From an uncultured Aquimarina sp. (GTDB lineage: Bacteria > Bacteroidota > Bacteroidia > Flavobacteriales > Flavobacteriaceae), in contig CANMFM010000002.1 in assembly GCA_947497175.1 (NCBI GenBank), forward strand, positions 186,001 to 250,000: a DNA stretch of 64,000 nucleotides. Direction: 5' to 3'. Below are positions 26,614 to 34,045 of the stretch, one piece after another. Below the pieces are notes generated by a model, which was not told the DNA's origin, made no database searches, and saw only the letters and a list, made by a program, of their open reading frames with translations. Each line of letters starts with the position of its first letter. Position 1 is the first letter of the stretch. Both the position numbers and the translations under genes were made by a program.

Positions 26614-28946
26614 TACTCGCTAATTAATCCTAAATGTAAACCATCGTCCGCCTTTGAACGTAACTTAGAGTTTTTGCTAAGTGTATAAGTTGAAGCGTTC
26701 TCGAATTGAGGATCAAATGTCCATATTGTAGTGATATCATGTTTCTGATCGCCTGTAATAATTGTCTTTTCTGAATTAAAAAAATTGTTATGATGTACTT
26801 TTGCGATGGGCCCACCAACAACAAGATGCATCTGAATACCTTTGCTGTTTTTGAAAATACTGTTTTTAATTTCTGCATTTTGCACCCCAACTAATGTGAT
26901 TGCCTTTTTATTATTATTTCTCTTACCATGGCCAACATTATCAATGACATTATGATCAAAGGTTAAAAAGGGACCAAATGTACTTTCGTCTCTACCGTCT
27001 CTAACCAGATTTAAAATTGCCCCTTCTATATTAGAGAAAACATTATTTTTTAAGATGACAAACTCTGCATTGAAAATTCCGTTTTCACCTATTTCTTTAT
27101 CCAGAGACATAATATTGCCTGATATATTTTTGAAACTTGAATTTTCAATACGAATCATATCAGCCATCGTATTTTTAAATACCTTGATTACATCATAAGA
27201 ATGATTAATATTTAAGTTTTTAAAATCGCAATTATCAATCAATAATTTATAGTTTTTATTCATTGAATATTTGCTGGTTCTTATTACGGCATTGCCACTA
27301 TAATCCGGGGCATCTTTTCCGTCAAAAACCAATCCTTTTAGTTGCAAACTACCCCCATTTTGAATATCAAAAAGAGATTTTTTTTCAAAAGTAATTGTCG
27401 ATTTTTCTAAGAAAGGTCTAACGGTAATTGGGTGATTTACCTGTATCGTTTTGGTTATTAAATATCCGTTGTTTGAGGTTAACTCTATGATATCTCCTGG
27501 ATTAGAATTCTTTATCGCATCAAACAATGTATTAATGCCAGGTTTCACCTGTATGGTTTTTCCAGAATTAAGCGGTATTGTCTTCTCGATTTTAGGGTAC
27601 CACAAGGTACCTGTAGTCTCTTTTGTTGGTATATCTCCTTTGATTACTGCTCCAGCATTCAGATCCATATTATTTGGAACTAACAACCCATTAGCATTTT
27701 TTCTGAAACTAATTTCCTTAGAAATAAACCCTGTATCAGCAATGGGTTTTGTATTGGGCGATATGATATTATTTTCAAATCGAATACCAGTAATATCGTC
27801 ATATACGGTAAATGTATTGTCATTATTTTCGTTATAGACAATATTATTTTGCATTGTAGAGTTTATTGGGGTCGCGCTTCTTTCTGTATCACTGCCTGCG
27901 CACAATTGTATATAATCGCAATCAATAAATGTATTGTTTTTAATTACAGCATCTTCTACCCGAAAATAACGATTAAGAGGCGAATTTGGAACACCGTTCA
28001 TGACAACTAATGCGCCTCCAAAACGATAGCCAGTAAGCCCAATGGCATAGTTGTTTTCTACCGTTTGTTTTCCATTAATTACACGAATACCACCTGTACT
28101 AGGTACTTTGTTACCAATAAACACGTTATTGTTTACATTTGTTTCATTACCATGTCTCATAGTTAATGTCCCTCTACATTCGTAAAATACATTGTTACGA
28201 AATGTATTTTGACATGATTTGCTTGAGATAATTTCTAATTCACCACTACATCGGTCGAAATAATTATATTCTACGATAGTGTTTGAATTGCTTAAGGAGT
28301 GGTGGCTGGTTCCGATTCTTAGTGTTTCGCCTCCATTTGAACCAAGAGTCTGCCTGGGGCCAAAATAGTTGTGATCAATTTTATGATGGTTTTGAACAAA
28401 CTTTTCGGAGTTTAACCGAACTGCCATAGTTACTCCCAAATTACTTTTACCTTCAATGTGATTGTGATCTATTCGATTGTTTTTTCCATAAATACCTATC
28501 CAATAATCCTGTTCTCTTCGTTCAGGATTACTATAATTATCGATTACACATTCTGTCAAGCGACAATTGGAGGCAAAATTTTCTTTATCCTTTTTGAAAG
28601 AAATAACCTCTGAAGTTGGAGTATACCCATTTTGAAATACCAGACCACTGATAACTAAATATTCTCCAGAAATTCTAAGATTTGAAGCACCTTCTAACGT
28701 AGTTTTTCCTTTTTCTTCTACAGTTAATGTAATGGGTGATTTTTTAGTTCCCTTTGCTTCAAAAAGTAATTCGGCATCTTTCCAAACTCCTTTGGCTAAT
28801 AGTATAGAATCACCAGGCTTAGCAATTTTAACAGCTTCATTAAAAGCTTCAACAGAAGTAACAGTAGCTATCTTTTCTTTTTGAGTAGTTGAACAAGAAT
28901 ACGTTAATATACTAATGATTATGTAATAAAATATAGTTCTTTTCAT
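26613..28946 (-). CDS. Alginate lyase, polysaccharide lyase family 6, two-domain
   Basis: A 777-residue lipoprotein (lipobox C18, SILTYSC). The first half (about 25-430) is a chondroitinase-B-like right-handed parallel beta-helix, with the PL6 catalytic elements visible as GELEIISSKSCQN (Lys base) followed by GTLTMRHGN (Arg). The second half (about 470-777) is a further beta-helix repeat domain, as in the large PL6_1 enzymes. The start at 28946 is chosen over one 60 nt upstream because it begins the signal peptide and lies downstream of the predicted promoter. It is the first gene of the PL6-PL17-kdgF unit and probably attacks MG/G blocks. Confidence 0.93.
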   Translation of the reverse strand: MKRTIFYYIIISILTYSCSTTQKEKIATVTSVEAFNEAVKIAKPGDSILLAKGVWKDAELLFEAKGTKKSPITLTVEEKGKTTLEGASNLRISGEYLVISGLVFQNGYTPTSEVISFKKDKENFASNCRLTECVIDNYSNPERREQDYWIGIYGKNNRIDHNHIEGKSNLGVTMAVRLNSEKFVQNHHKIDHNYFGPRQTLGSNGGETLRIGTSHHSLSNSNTIVEYNYFDRCSGELEIISSKSCQNTFRNNVFYECRGTLTMRHGNETNVNNNVFIGNKVPSTGGIRVINGKQTVENNYAIGLTGYRFGGALVVMNGVPNSPLNRYFRVEDAVIKNNTFIDCDYIQLCAGSDTERSATPINSTMQNNIVYNENNDNTFTVYDDITGIRFENNIISPNTKPIADTGFISKEISFRKNANGLLVPNNMDLNAGAVIKGDIPTKETTGTLWYPKIEKTIPLNSGKTIQVKPGINTLFDAIKNSNPGDIIELTSNNGYLITKTIQVNHPITVRPFLEKSTITFEKKSLFDIQNGGSLQLKGLVFDGKDAPDYSGNAVIRTSKYSMNKNYKLLIDNCDFKNLNINHSYDVIKVFKNTMADMIRIENSSFKNISGNIMSLDKEIGENGIFNAEFVILKNNVFSNIEGAILNLVRDGRDESTFGPFLTFDHNVIDNVGHGKRNNNKKAITLVGVQNAEIKNSIFKNSKGIQMHLVVGGPIAKVHHNNFFNSEKTIITGDQKHDITTIWTFDPQFENASTYTLSKNSKLRSKADDGLHLGLISE

Positions 28947-28955
28947 GAAATCAAT

Positions 28956-29006
28956 CTGGTTTACCAATTTGGTTAACCAAAAATAGGAATATTTATCAAT
29001 AATCAA
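28956..29006 (-). promoter_or_regulatory. Promoter and operator of the PL6-PL17-kdgF unit
   Basis: On the - strand TTG (29004-29006), 18 nt of spacer and TATTTTTG (28978-28985) form a full match to the Bacteroidota promoter consensus. It would start transcription about 25 nt before the PL6 ATG. The palindrome CTGGTTTACCAATTTGGTTAACC (28956-28978 region) abuts and overlaps the -7 box, an arrangement suited to repression. Confidence 0.75.
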
Positions 29007-29147
29007 ATAAAGTAAGTGTCTTTTTTGATGAAATGTTCAAAAAAGACGTTGATATGATGCTTTTTTGATAGAATAAAGAACTTTTAAATAAACAATTATC
29101 AGTAAAAACCGAGTATAGCCGTTTTTTTATAGATATAAAGTGCGTTT

Positions 29148-29861
29148 TTATTCACTACAATATCGATATAACTCTTTAAAGTGGTCATTAAGATTTGTAA
29201 CTGCGGTATCAGCGTCTTTTTCTCTAATAGCATCAACAATGGCTTGATGCTCTTTGATTAGTAAATAACTTTCTTCTTTATTACACACTTTGTTTTTTAC
29301 AAAATGAGTAATAATTTCTGGAGTAATGACAAGCATTAAAGAGTTAATAACACTATTATTACTTGCTTCAGATAATTTAAGATGAAACATTAAATCTTCT
29401 TCTACAGCATCCAGTCCTTGTAAAGCTTTTTTACTATAGGCTTCATGCGCTTCTTCTATTTGGCGGATTTGATCTTCGGTTCTTCTGGTGGCGGCCAGGC
29501 GCACTGCATTTGTTTCTAGAATTATTCTGGTTTCTACAAGAGATTTAAAATCTGGTTTTTGAAGTTCTAATATATCAGACATCATACCTTTTAAGGCGGT
29601 AACTCCAATATTGGAAACCCGGGTTCCACTTTGAGGATATTTTTTTACCAAACCATAGAATTCTAATTTTTGAATAGCTTGACGCAGTTGATTACGGCTG
29701 ACACCAAATTTTTTGGCTAGATCTCTCTCGGCAGGAAGTCTGTCTCCAGGTTCCAGTTGTTTAGAAACGATAAGTTCTCGTATTTTAGAGATAATGATTT
29801 CTTCTGCATTAGTTTTAGAGATATTCGATTTATCAATACTATCTATTATATTTAAATTCAT
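29148..29861 (-). CDS. GntR/FadR-family transcriptional regulator 2
   Basis: A 237-residue paralogue of the regulator at 14890-15597. The winged HTH spans about 18-85 (LPAERDLAKKFGVSRNQLRQAI) and is followed by a segment KYPQSGTRVSNIGVTALKG that matches its sister closely, then an FCD domain. The recognition helix differs (RNQLRQ against RSTIRE), so the two may read related but not identical operators. It lies between the PL6 unit and the F5/8-PL7 gene. It has no ATTGGTnnACCAAT palindrome immediately upstream. Confidence 0.92.
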   Translation of the reverse strand: MNLNIIDSIDKSNISKTNAEEIIISKIRELIVSKQLEPGDRLPAERDLAKKFGVSRNQLRQAIQKLEFYGLVKKYPQSGTRVSNIGVTALKGMMSDILELQKPDFKSLVETRIILETNAVRLAATRRTEDQIRQIEEAHEAYSKKALQGLDAVEEDLMFHLKLSEASNNSVINSLMLVITPEIITHFVKNKVCNKEESYLLIKEHQAIVDAIREKDADTAVTNLNDHFKELYRYCSE

Positions 29862-29942
29862 AGGTGTTGTTAATTGGCTTATTGAAGTAATTTAAATTAT
29901 ATTAAATCTATTAATATAATTTTAAAAAGGCCTCGTTTTTAG

Positions 29943-29984
29943 GAAAAAAATAAGGCTATTTGGACAATTTTCCAAATAGCCTTA
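29943..29984 (-). terminator. Intrinsic terminator of the F5/8-PL7 gene
   Basis: A perfect 14-bp stem (29951-29964 with 29971-29984) is followed on the - strand by seven T residues. It lies 37 nt past the stop of the gene at 30021-31298, making that gene a single transcription unit. Confidence 0.88.
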
Positions 29985-30020
29985 TGGTTTTGAGGGGAAA
30001 CTTAATTAATGATCAAAGTT

Positions 30021-31298
30021 TTAATGAAAAACGTCTAATTTTTGTATTGCAACCCGACCGTAATCAGAACTTTTGTAGGATTTTCCTTTCATGGACTGCA
30101 GATAATTTCCTGCTTTAAAATAATTTTGTTTAGCAGATGCTTTTTTAGAGGTAAAGATTGTTCTAATACGATTGCCATTACTATTCAACTCGTATAATTT
30201 AACGATACTGTTTTTATACGTTAGTTCTAAATACATCTCTTCTCCCAGATTGAAGTTTCCAACAGTTTTTCCGCCTCCCTCCAGGACTTCTGTTACGTAG
30301 CCATTAATTCTCATTTTAACAGAACCACTGGTTTGGTTTGCATTTCCTTGACATTGTACTCTGATGACATCGTCAAATGTATCCGTTTTATCATGTATTT
30401 GTCCAAAACAAACTTTCCCCGAACTTGGTAGACGATCTACTCTGACCTTCCATTTCATACGATGTTCTTTACTTGTGGTTCCGTCCCAGTAGATATTATT
30501 ATTGCCGTTAGCTGTTAGTTCTCTTAACTCCATTCTTGGATTACCAGATCCCGACGAAGTGTCACTACCTGCCCACACTTGAAAAATTGTCCAGTTATTT
30601 TCTAAAAAGAACCAATTTCTATTGGTGTATGATTGTAGATTAGGGATGGCATCTACATAATCATTATTTGAAGGAGATCCACTTAATCCATTGAGTTTCC
30701 AGTTTTTAAGCCCTAAAAGATTGTAAGGCGTATTCCCTGAGGGTGGTGGAGGGGTGCTGCCACCCTCACCATATATTTCAGTCTCTGTAATACTGTTCCA
30801 GTCGTTGCTTGAGTTTCCAAAAGAAGAAATACGTATATATCTGGCATTAACTTCATTAAAATTGTAGGTTTCTAGCTGTTTTGTAGAACCGCTACTTCCA
30901 CTTGATGCTGCATCATATACAGTAGATAAACCAGAGGTTGAATTCCCCACTCTTATCTTAAAATATGCTTTTCGCTGATCTCCTTTATACCAGGCTATTT
31001 TTACGCTGGACACCTTTTTAGTAGATCCTAGATCATAGGTTATATACTTTCCTGATGCTCCTTTAGAGGACCACCTCGTATTTAGGTTTCCATCTAAAGT
31101 GTTAGCCGGGCCATTGCCATCATCTCCATTTGCAGAAACTGAAGAAACATTGAGTTTTGTGGTTGCTGCTTTTTGATTGTCAAGATTTTGAATGTGGTCA
31201 AACTCTTCTAAAGTTCCAATATCGGTAGTGCAATTAGTTAAAGTCATGCAGATAAATGCAAACAACGCATATCCTACAAGTTTGTTTGAAGTTTTCAT
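30021..31298 (-). CDS. Alginate lyase PL7 with N-terminal F5/8-type C (CBM32-like) domain
   Basis: A 425-residue modular lipoprotein. The lipobox ends at C23 (TLTNC). A discoidin/F5/8 type C domain (about 48-178) with DGNLNTRWSSKG and the closing ARYIRISSFG strand is followed by a Pro/Ser linker and a PL7 domain (about 195-425). The catalytic signatures are RMELREL, GQIHD and YFKAGNYL. The binding module should anchor the enzyme to alginate. It is transcribed alone, between an operator-type palindrome upstream and a strong terminator downstream. It differs enough from the two tandem PL7s to be a separate subfamily. Confidence 0.93.
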   Translation of the reverse strand: MKTSNKLVGYALFAFICMTLTNCTTDIGTLEEFDHIQNLDNQKAATTKLNVSSVSANGDDGNGPANTLDGNLNTRWSSKGASGKYITYDLGSTKKVSSVKIAWYKGDQRKAYFKIRVGNSTSGLSTVYDAASSGSSGSTKQLETYNFNEVNARYIRISSFGNSSNDWNSITETEIYGEGGSTPPPPSGNTPYNLLGLKNWKLNGLSGSPSNNDYVDAIPNLQSYTNRNWFFLENNWTIFQVWAGSDTSSGSGNPRMELRELTANGNNNIYWDGTTSKEHRMKWKVRVDRLPSSGKVCFGQIHDKTDTFDDVIRVQCQGNANQTSGSVKMRINGYVTEVLEGGGKTVGNFNLGEEMYLELTYKNSIVKLYELNSNGNRIRTIFTSKKASAKQNYFKAGNYLQSMKGKSYKSSDYGRVAIQKLDVFH

Positions 31299-31331
31299 AA
31301 TGTTTGTGTTAAATATTCATGTTCTATTATA

Positions 31332-31345
31332 ATTGGTCAACCAAT
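31332..31345 (-). promoter_or_regulatory. Operator upstream of the F5/8-PL7 gene
   Basis: ATTGGTCAACCAAT is a near-perfect palindrome 34 nt upstream of the ATG. On the - strand TAAATTGG, a one-base variant of the -7 box with TTG 20 nt upstream, overlaps it. The rest of the 435-nt gap to 31733 holds the terminator at 31645-31677 and no gene. Confidence 0.6.
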
Positions 31346-31644
31346 TTATATCAAATTAATCTTTTTGACAAGCAAAATTTGAATAATCGTTAATAAAAAG
31401 GTTAAATAATTATCAATTTTAACATTTAACGAGAGAGCTTGCGCTTTGTAAACGCAAAACACAACATTTATCAGAGTACGTATTTTGAGGAAAATATATG
31501 ATCAACAGAGTGGAATTTTTTTTGAATTGCATGCATTATTTCGGGTCTACGTGTTTTTGCAATTTGCTATTTTAGGCGATATTGCTTTATTTTCTAAAAA
31601 GATAAATTTAAGGATAACTCAGAATGCGCTATGGTTAAGCTAAA

Positions 31645-31677
31645 AATTCCAGAAGGCCGCTACAACCATCTGGAATT
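31645..31677 (-). terminator. Hairpin after the PL7 gene at 31734
   Basis: AATTCCAGA (31645-31653) pairs with TCTGGAATT (31669-31677) around a 15-nt loop, with a short T run on the - strand. A probable terminator of the preceding PL7 gene. Confidence 0.55.
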
Positions 31678-31733
31678 AAGAAAAAGTGTGTATACACCGG
31701 TAATTACTATTTGGGACTAGTTATGTGGGTAAT

Positions 31734-32720
31734 TTAAAAGTTTTCAGAAACTATAATCTCACTAAACTCTGCTATGCCGTTTCCGGTACTTGTTGATTTT
31801 ATAGATTGGTTATAGACTCCTGCTTTGAAATAATTACTCTTACATGTTATGTTATCATAAGTTCTTATAGGAGTACTCATATCATCAAGGTAGATTTTTA
31901 GTACACTATTTTGTACCGTCACTTTAAATGTCAACCAATTACCTAATATATAGTTGTTTTTAATATATCGATCACTATAATTCAAGCTTCTAAAATCAAC
32001 AGGAAACCCCTCAGACGCTCTACCTTCGGTTACATCTCCTAATATATAAATTCTACCTGTATCACCTTCTTTTGCATTTGGAATATCGCTTTGTATTTGT
32101 ATTCTCAAAAGGTCATCCCAAATATTCTGTTTGAAATCATGTATTTGTGCAAAAGCAAATTTGCTTGTCGATGAAGTTTGTATTACCCTTACTTTAATAC
32201 TTAGCGTTTTAATAGTGTTGGTGGTGGCATCCCAACCTGTTTCTCCATCGCCATTAGAAGGCATTTCTCTTAATTCACTTCGGGTATTAGATGAATTGCC
32301 TGTTGTAGGCGTACCATTTTCTGTAGGGCACGAAAATCTTACATTTCCGTTTTCAACAAAAAAGAACTCATCCTTATATTTTTTAAAGCTGGGATCCTCA
32401 CTATAATCATTTCGGTTTTCATCTAAATATATTTCATCAGCCAAATTATCATTGTCAAAATCTCTAGGCAGTGTGATTTTCCAATTTTTTAGTTCTAAAA
32501 CCTCATATGGGATGTCTGAATTTGCAGTTCCATCTCCATCATTTCCACCGTCCTGGTCTCCGTTATTGCCATTCGTATCTGTATCATCTCCTCCTTCGGG
32601 CTTAGTAGTTACTTGTTCTTGATTTTCTGATAGTTCAGTATCAGAATCTGAAGAGCAACTATAGATAAAATAAAGTGAAAAAATTATAATGTATAGGCTA
32701 AAAAATTTATTGTAGTTCAT
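31734..32720 (-). CDS. Alginate lyase, polysaccharide lyase family 7 (lipoprotein)
   Basis: A 328-residue PL7 lyase with lipobox C22 (FIYSC), a Gly/Asp/Asn-rich flexible linker (about 35-70) and one catalytic domain. Signatures are RSELREM, FAQIHD and YFKAGVYNQS; the last is the canonical PL7 form, whereas its three relatives here read YFKAGNYL. The linker suggests surface display with the catalytic domain held away from the membrane. It is the first unit of the alginate locus on this side, monocistronic, with its own operator-like palindrome upstream. Confidence 0.93.
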   Translation of the reverse strand: MNYNKFFSLYIIIFSLYFIYSCSSDSDTELSENQEQVTTKPEGGDDTDTNGNNGDQDGGNDGDGTANSDIPYEVLELKNWKITLPRDFDNDNLADEIYLDENRNDYSEDPSFKKYKDEFFFVENGNVRFSCPTENGTPTTGNSSNTRSELREMPSNGDGETGWDATTNTIKTLSIKVRVIQTSSTSKFAFAQIHDFKQNIWDDLLRIQIQSDIPNAKEGDTGRIYILGDVTEGRASEGFPVDFRSLNYSDRYIKNNYILGNWLTFKVTVQNSVLKIYLDDMSTPIRTYDNITCKSNYFKAGVYNQSIKSTSTGNGIAEFSEIIVSENF

Positions 32721-32760
32721 GACAATTTTGAGGTTATGTTACGAGATGCAATTAAAAATA

Positions 32761-32774
32761 ATTGGGCGACCAAT
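32761..32774 (-). promoter_or_regulatory. Operator upstream of the PL7 gene at 31734
   Basis: ATTGGGCGACCAAT, the same spaced palindrome as at 31332 with one arm altered, is 41 nt upstream of the ATG. The - strand also reads TAAATTGG across its edge, as at the F5/8-PL7 gene. The remaining sequence up to 33103 is A/T-rich without a gene. Confidence 0.55.
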
Positions 32775-33103
32775 TTAAGAAAAAAATAGAAAGCTACCTA
32801 ATTCTGGTGATATCATTAGGATCACTATAAGGTATAGATGCGTAATTGATAAGTACTGTTCTGCTTTATAGTCTCTTACTTTTTGCTTCAAAAAAATAAA
32901 TAGCGATATTCTCTTTTATGATGTAGATAGATACTTTTGTAATAATAAATTAAAGATATTATAATTTATAGCGTTTAATTTTATGAAAATCGCATTTTTA
33001 TAAAATTTAATGTCCAGAGATGTGATCTGTATTAAGTTTTTATGTAATATTGTACAATCTAGTTAACGAAAGGGGCTACGGCCGACGATTTAGAGTTACT
33101 ATT

Positions 33104-33211
33104 ATGAAAACGGCAAAACATTTTTATTCAGAAGTTAGTGTTCAATCTTTGAACAAATCAGGTAATAGACAAGTACCTGTTCGCCGCTTTCGTCGCCCCT
33201 TGGGGGTCTAA
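33104..33211 (+). CDS. Arginine-rich leader peptide of the arg operon
   Basis: A 35-codon frame, ATG 33104 to TAA 33209-33211, with Arg at 22 and then R27, R28, R30, R31 (motif RRFRRPLGV) just before the stop. The four clustered arginines use CGC/CGT, while the isolated Arg22 is AGA. It lies 192 nt upstream of the first structural gene of an arginine operon, the expected place for a leader that senses arginyl-tRNA. Unlike the ilv leaders, the downstream RNA shows a hairpin but no clean terminator, so the mechanism is open. Confidence 0.65.
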   Translation: MKTAKHFYSEVSVQSLNKSGNRQVPVRRFRRPLGV

Positions 33212-33220
33212 TCTTCTTTT

Positions 33221-33241
33221 GAAGTAGGTGCGCCCTACTTC
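33221..33241 (+). promoter_or_regulatory. Hairpin after the arg leader peptide
   Basis: GAAGTAGG (33221-33228) pairs perfectly with CCTACTTC (33234-33241), starting 9 nt after the leader stop. CTTC (33213-33216) can compete for GAAG (33221-33224), and GGGGG/CCCC (33202-33206, 33241-33244) can enclose it. A U-rich tract appears only about 15 nt later (33257-33268). It is probably the switching element of the leader; termination is uncertain. Confidence 0.5.
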
Positions 33242-33403
33242 CCCTAGAGACAATATCTTTTTAATTTTAGAAATCATGTGTTATTTGATGCTTGTATTAA
33301 AAATCAAGCAAGCGTATTTACATATTTCTAAAGTTGACTTCAGGTATCATTAAATCAATTTCATTTTAATAATCAAAGCTTTTTGATAAACGGAATTTCG
33401 TTT

Positions 33404-34045
33404 ATGGAACAGGTAGATATCATTATCGCTGACGAAAGTCATTATAAGTACTCGCACGAAATATGCGAAGTAATAGCAGACTCTGCAAAAGTCAGAGGAA
33501 CGGGTATAGCAAAACGAACTCCAGAATATATACAAACCAAAATGCAGAATAGAAATGCAATCATTGCTGTATGCGGTGATACGTTTGCCGGTTTTTGCTA
33601 TATCGAAGTATGGGGACATGAGAAGTATGTCGCACATTCTGGATTGATAGTTCATCCAGAATATAGAAATCGGGGTCTGGCCAAAAAAATTAAAGAGTTT
33701 ACATTTCATCATTCGCTAAAAAAATATCCCAACTCAAAAGTATTTGGAATAACCACGGGACTTGCAGTGATGAAAATCAATTCTGATTTAGGCTATAAAC
33801 CAGTAACTTTTTCAGAACTAACCGATGATCCAAAGTTTTGGGCTGGATGTAAGACATGTACCAATTTTGATATCCTAACCTCTAAAAATCATAAGATGTG
33901 TTTGTGTACTGGTATGTTGTATGATCCTTCAATATCGGTCAAGAAAAAAGAAAAGTGGTTTAATAAAAGAGTATTAAAACGGCTTAAAAGTATCAAGCAA
34001 ACGATGCTAGCAAGCAATAAACAATTAGTATTATGGAAAAAGTAG
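33404..34045 (+). CDS. GNAT acyltransferase heading the arg operon
   Basis: A 213-residue GNAT-fold protein. The acyl-CoA pyrophosphate loop is RNRGLAK (R88-N-R-G91-L-A93), preceded by the GLIVHPEY beta-bulge strand. A C-terminal extension has C149-x-x-C152 and C166-x-C168, which could bind a metal. The ATG at 33404 is chosen over a TTG at 33383. Its end overlaps argG by 13 nt, so it belongs to the arginine operon. No classical argA or argJ is present here, and this gene is a natural candidate for the N-acetyl- or N-succinylglutamate synthase. The substrate is inference from position. Confidence 0.8.
   Translation: MEQVDIIIADESHYKYSHEICEVIADSAKVRGTGIAKRTPEYIQTKMQNRNAIIAVCGDTFAGFCYIEVWGHEKYVAHSGLIVHPEYRNRGLAKKIKEFTFHHSLKKYPNSKVFGITTGLAVMKINSDLGYKPVTFSELTDDPKFWAGCKTCTNFDILTSKNHKMCLCTGMLYDPSISVKKKEKWFNKRVLKRLKSIKQTMLASNKQLVLWKK

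Noticed and set aside
28986..29003. Alternative PL6 start 60 nt upstream of 28946
   Set aside because: It would place the start codon inside the predicted promoter and hide the lipoprotein signal behind 20 extra residues.
33350..33712. 120-codon frame antisense to the GNAT gene
   Set aside because: The GNAT gene has clear motifs and operon linkage. The antisense frame is Cys/Tyr/Phe-rich without motifs.
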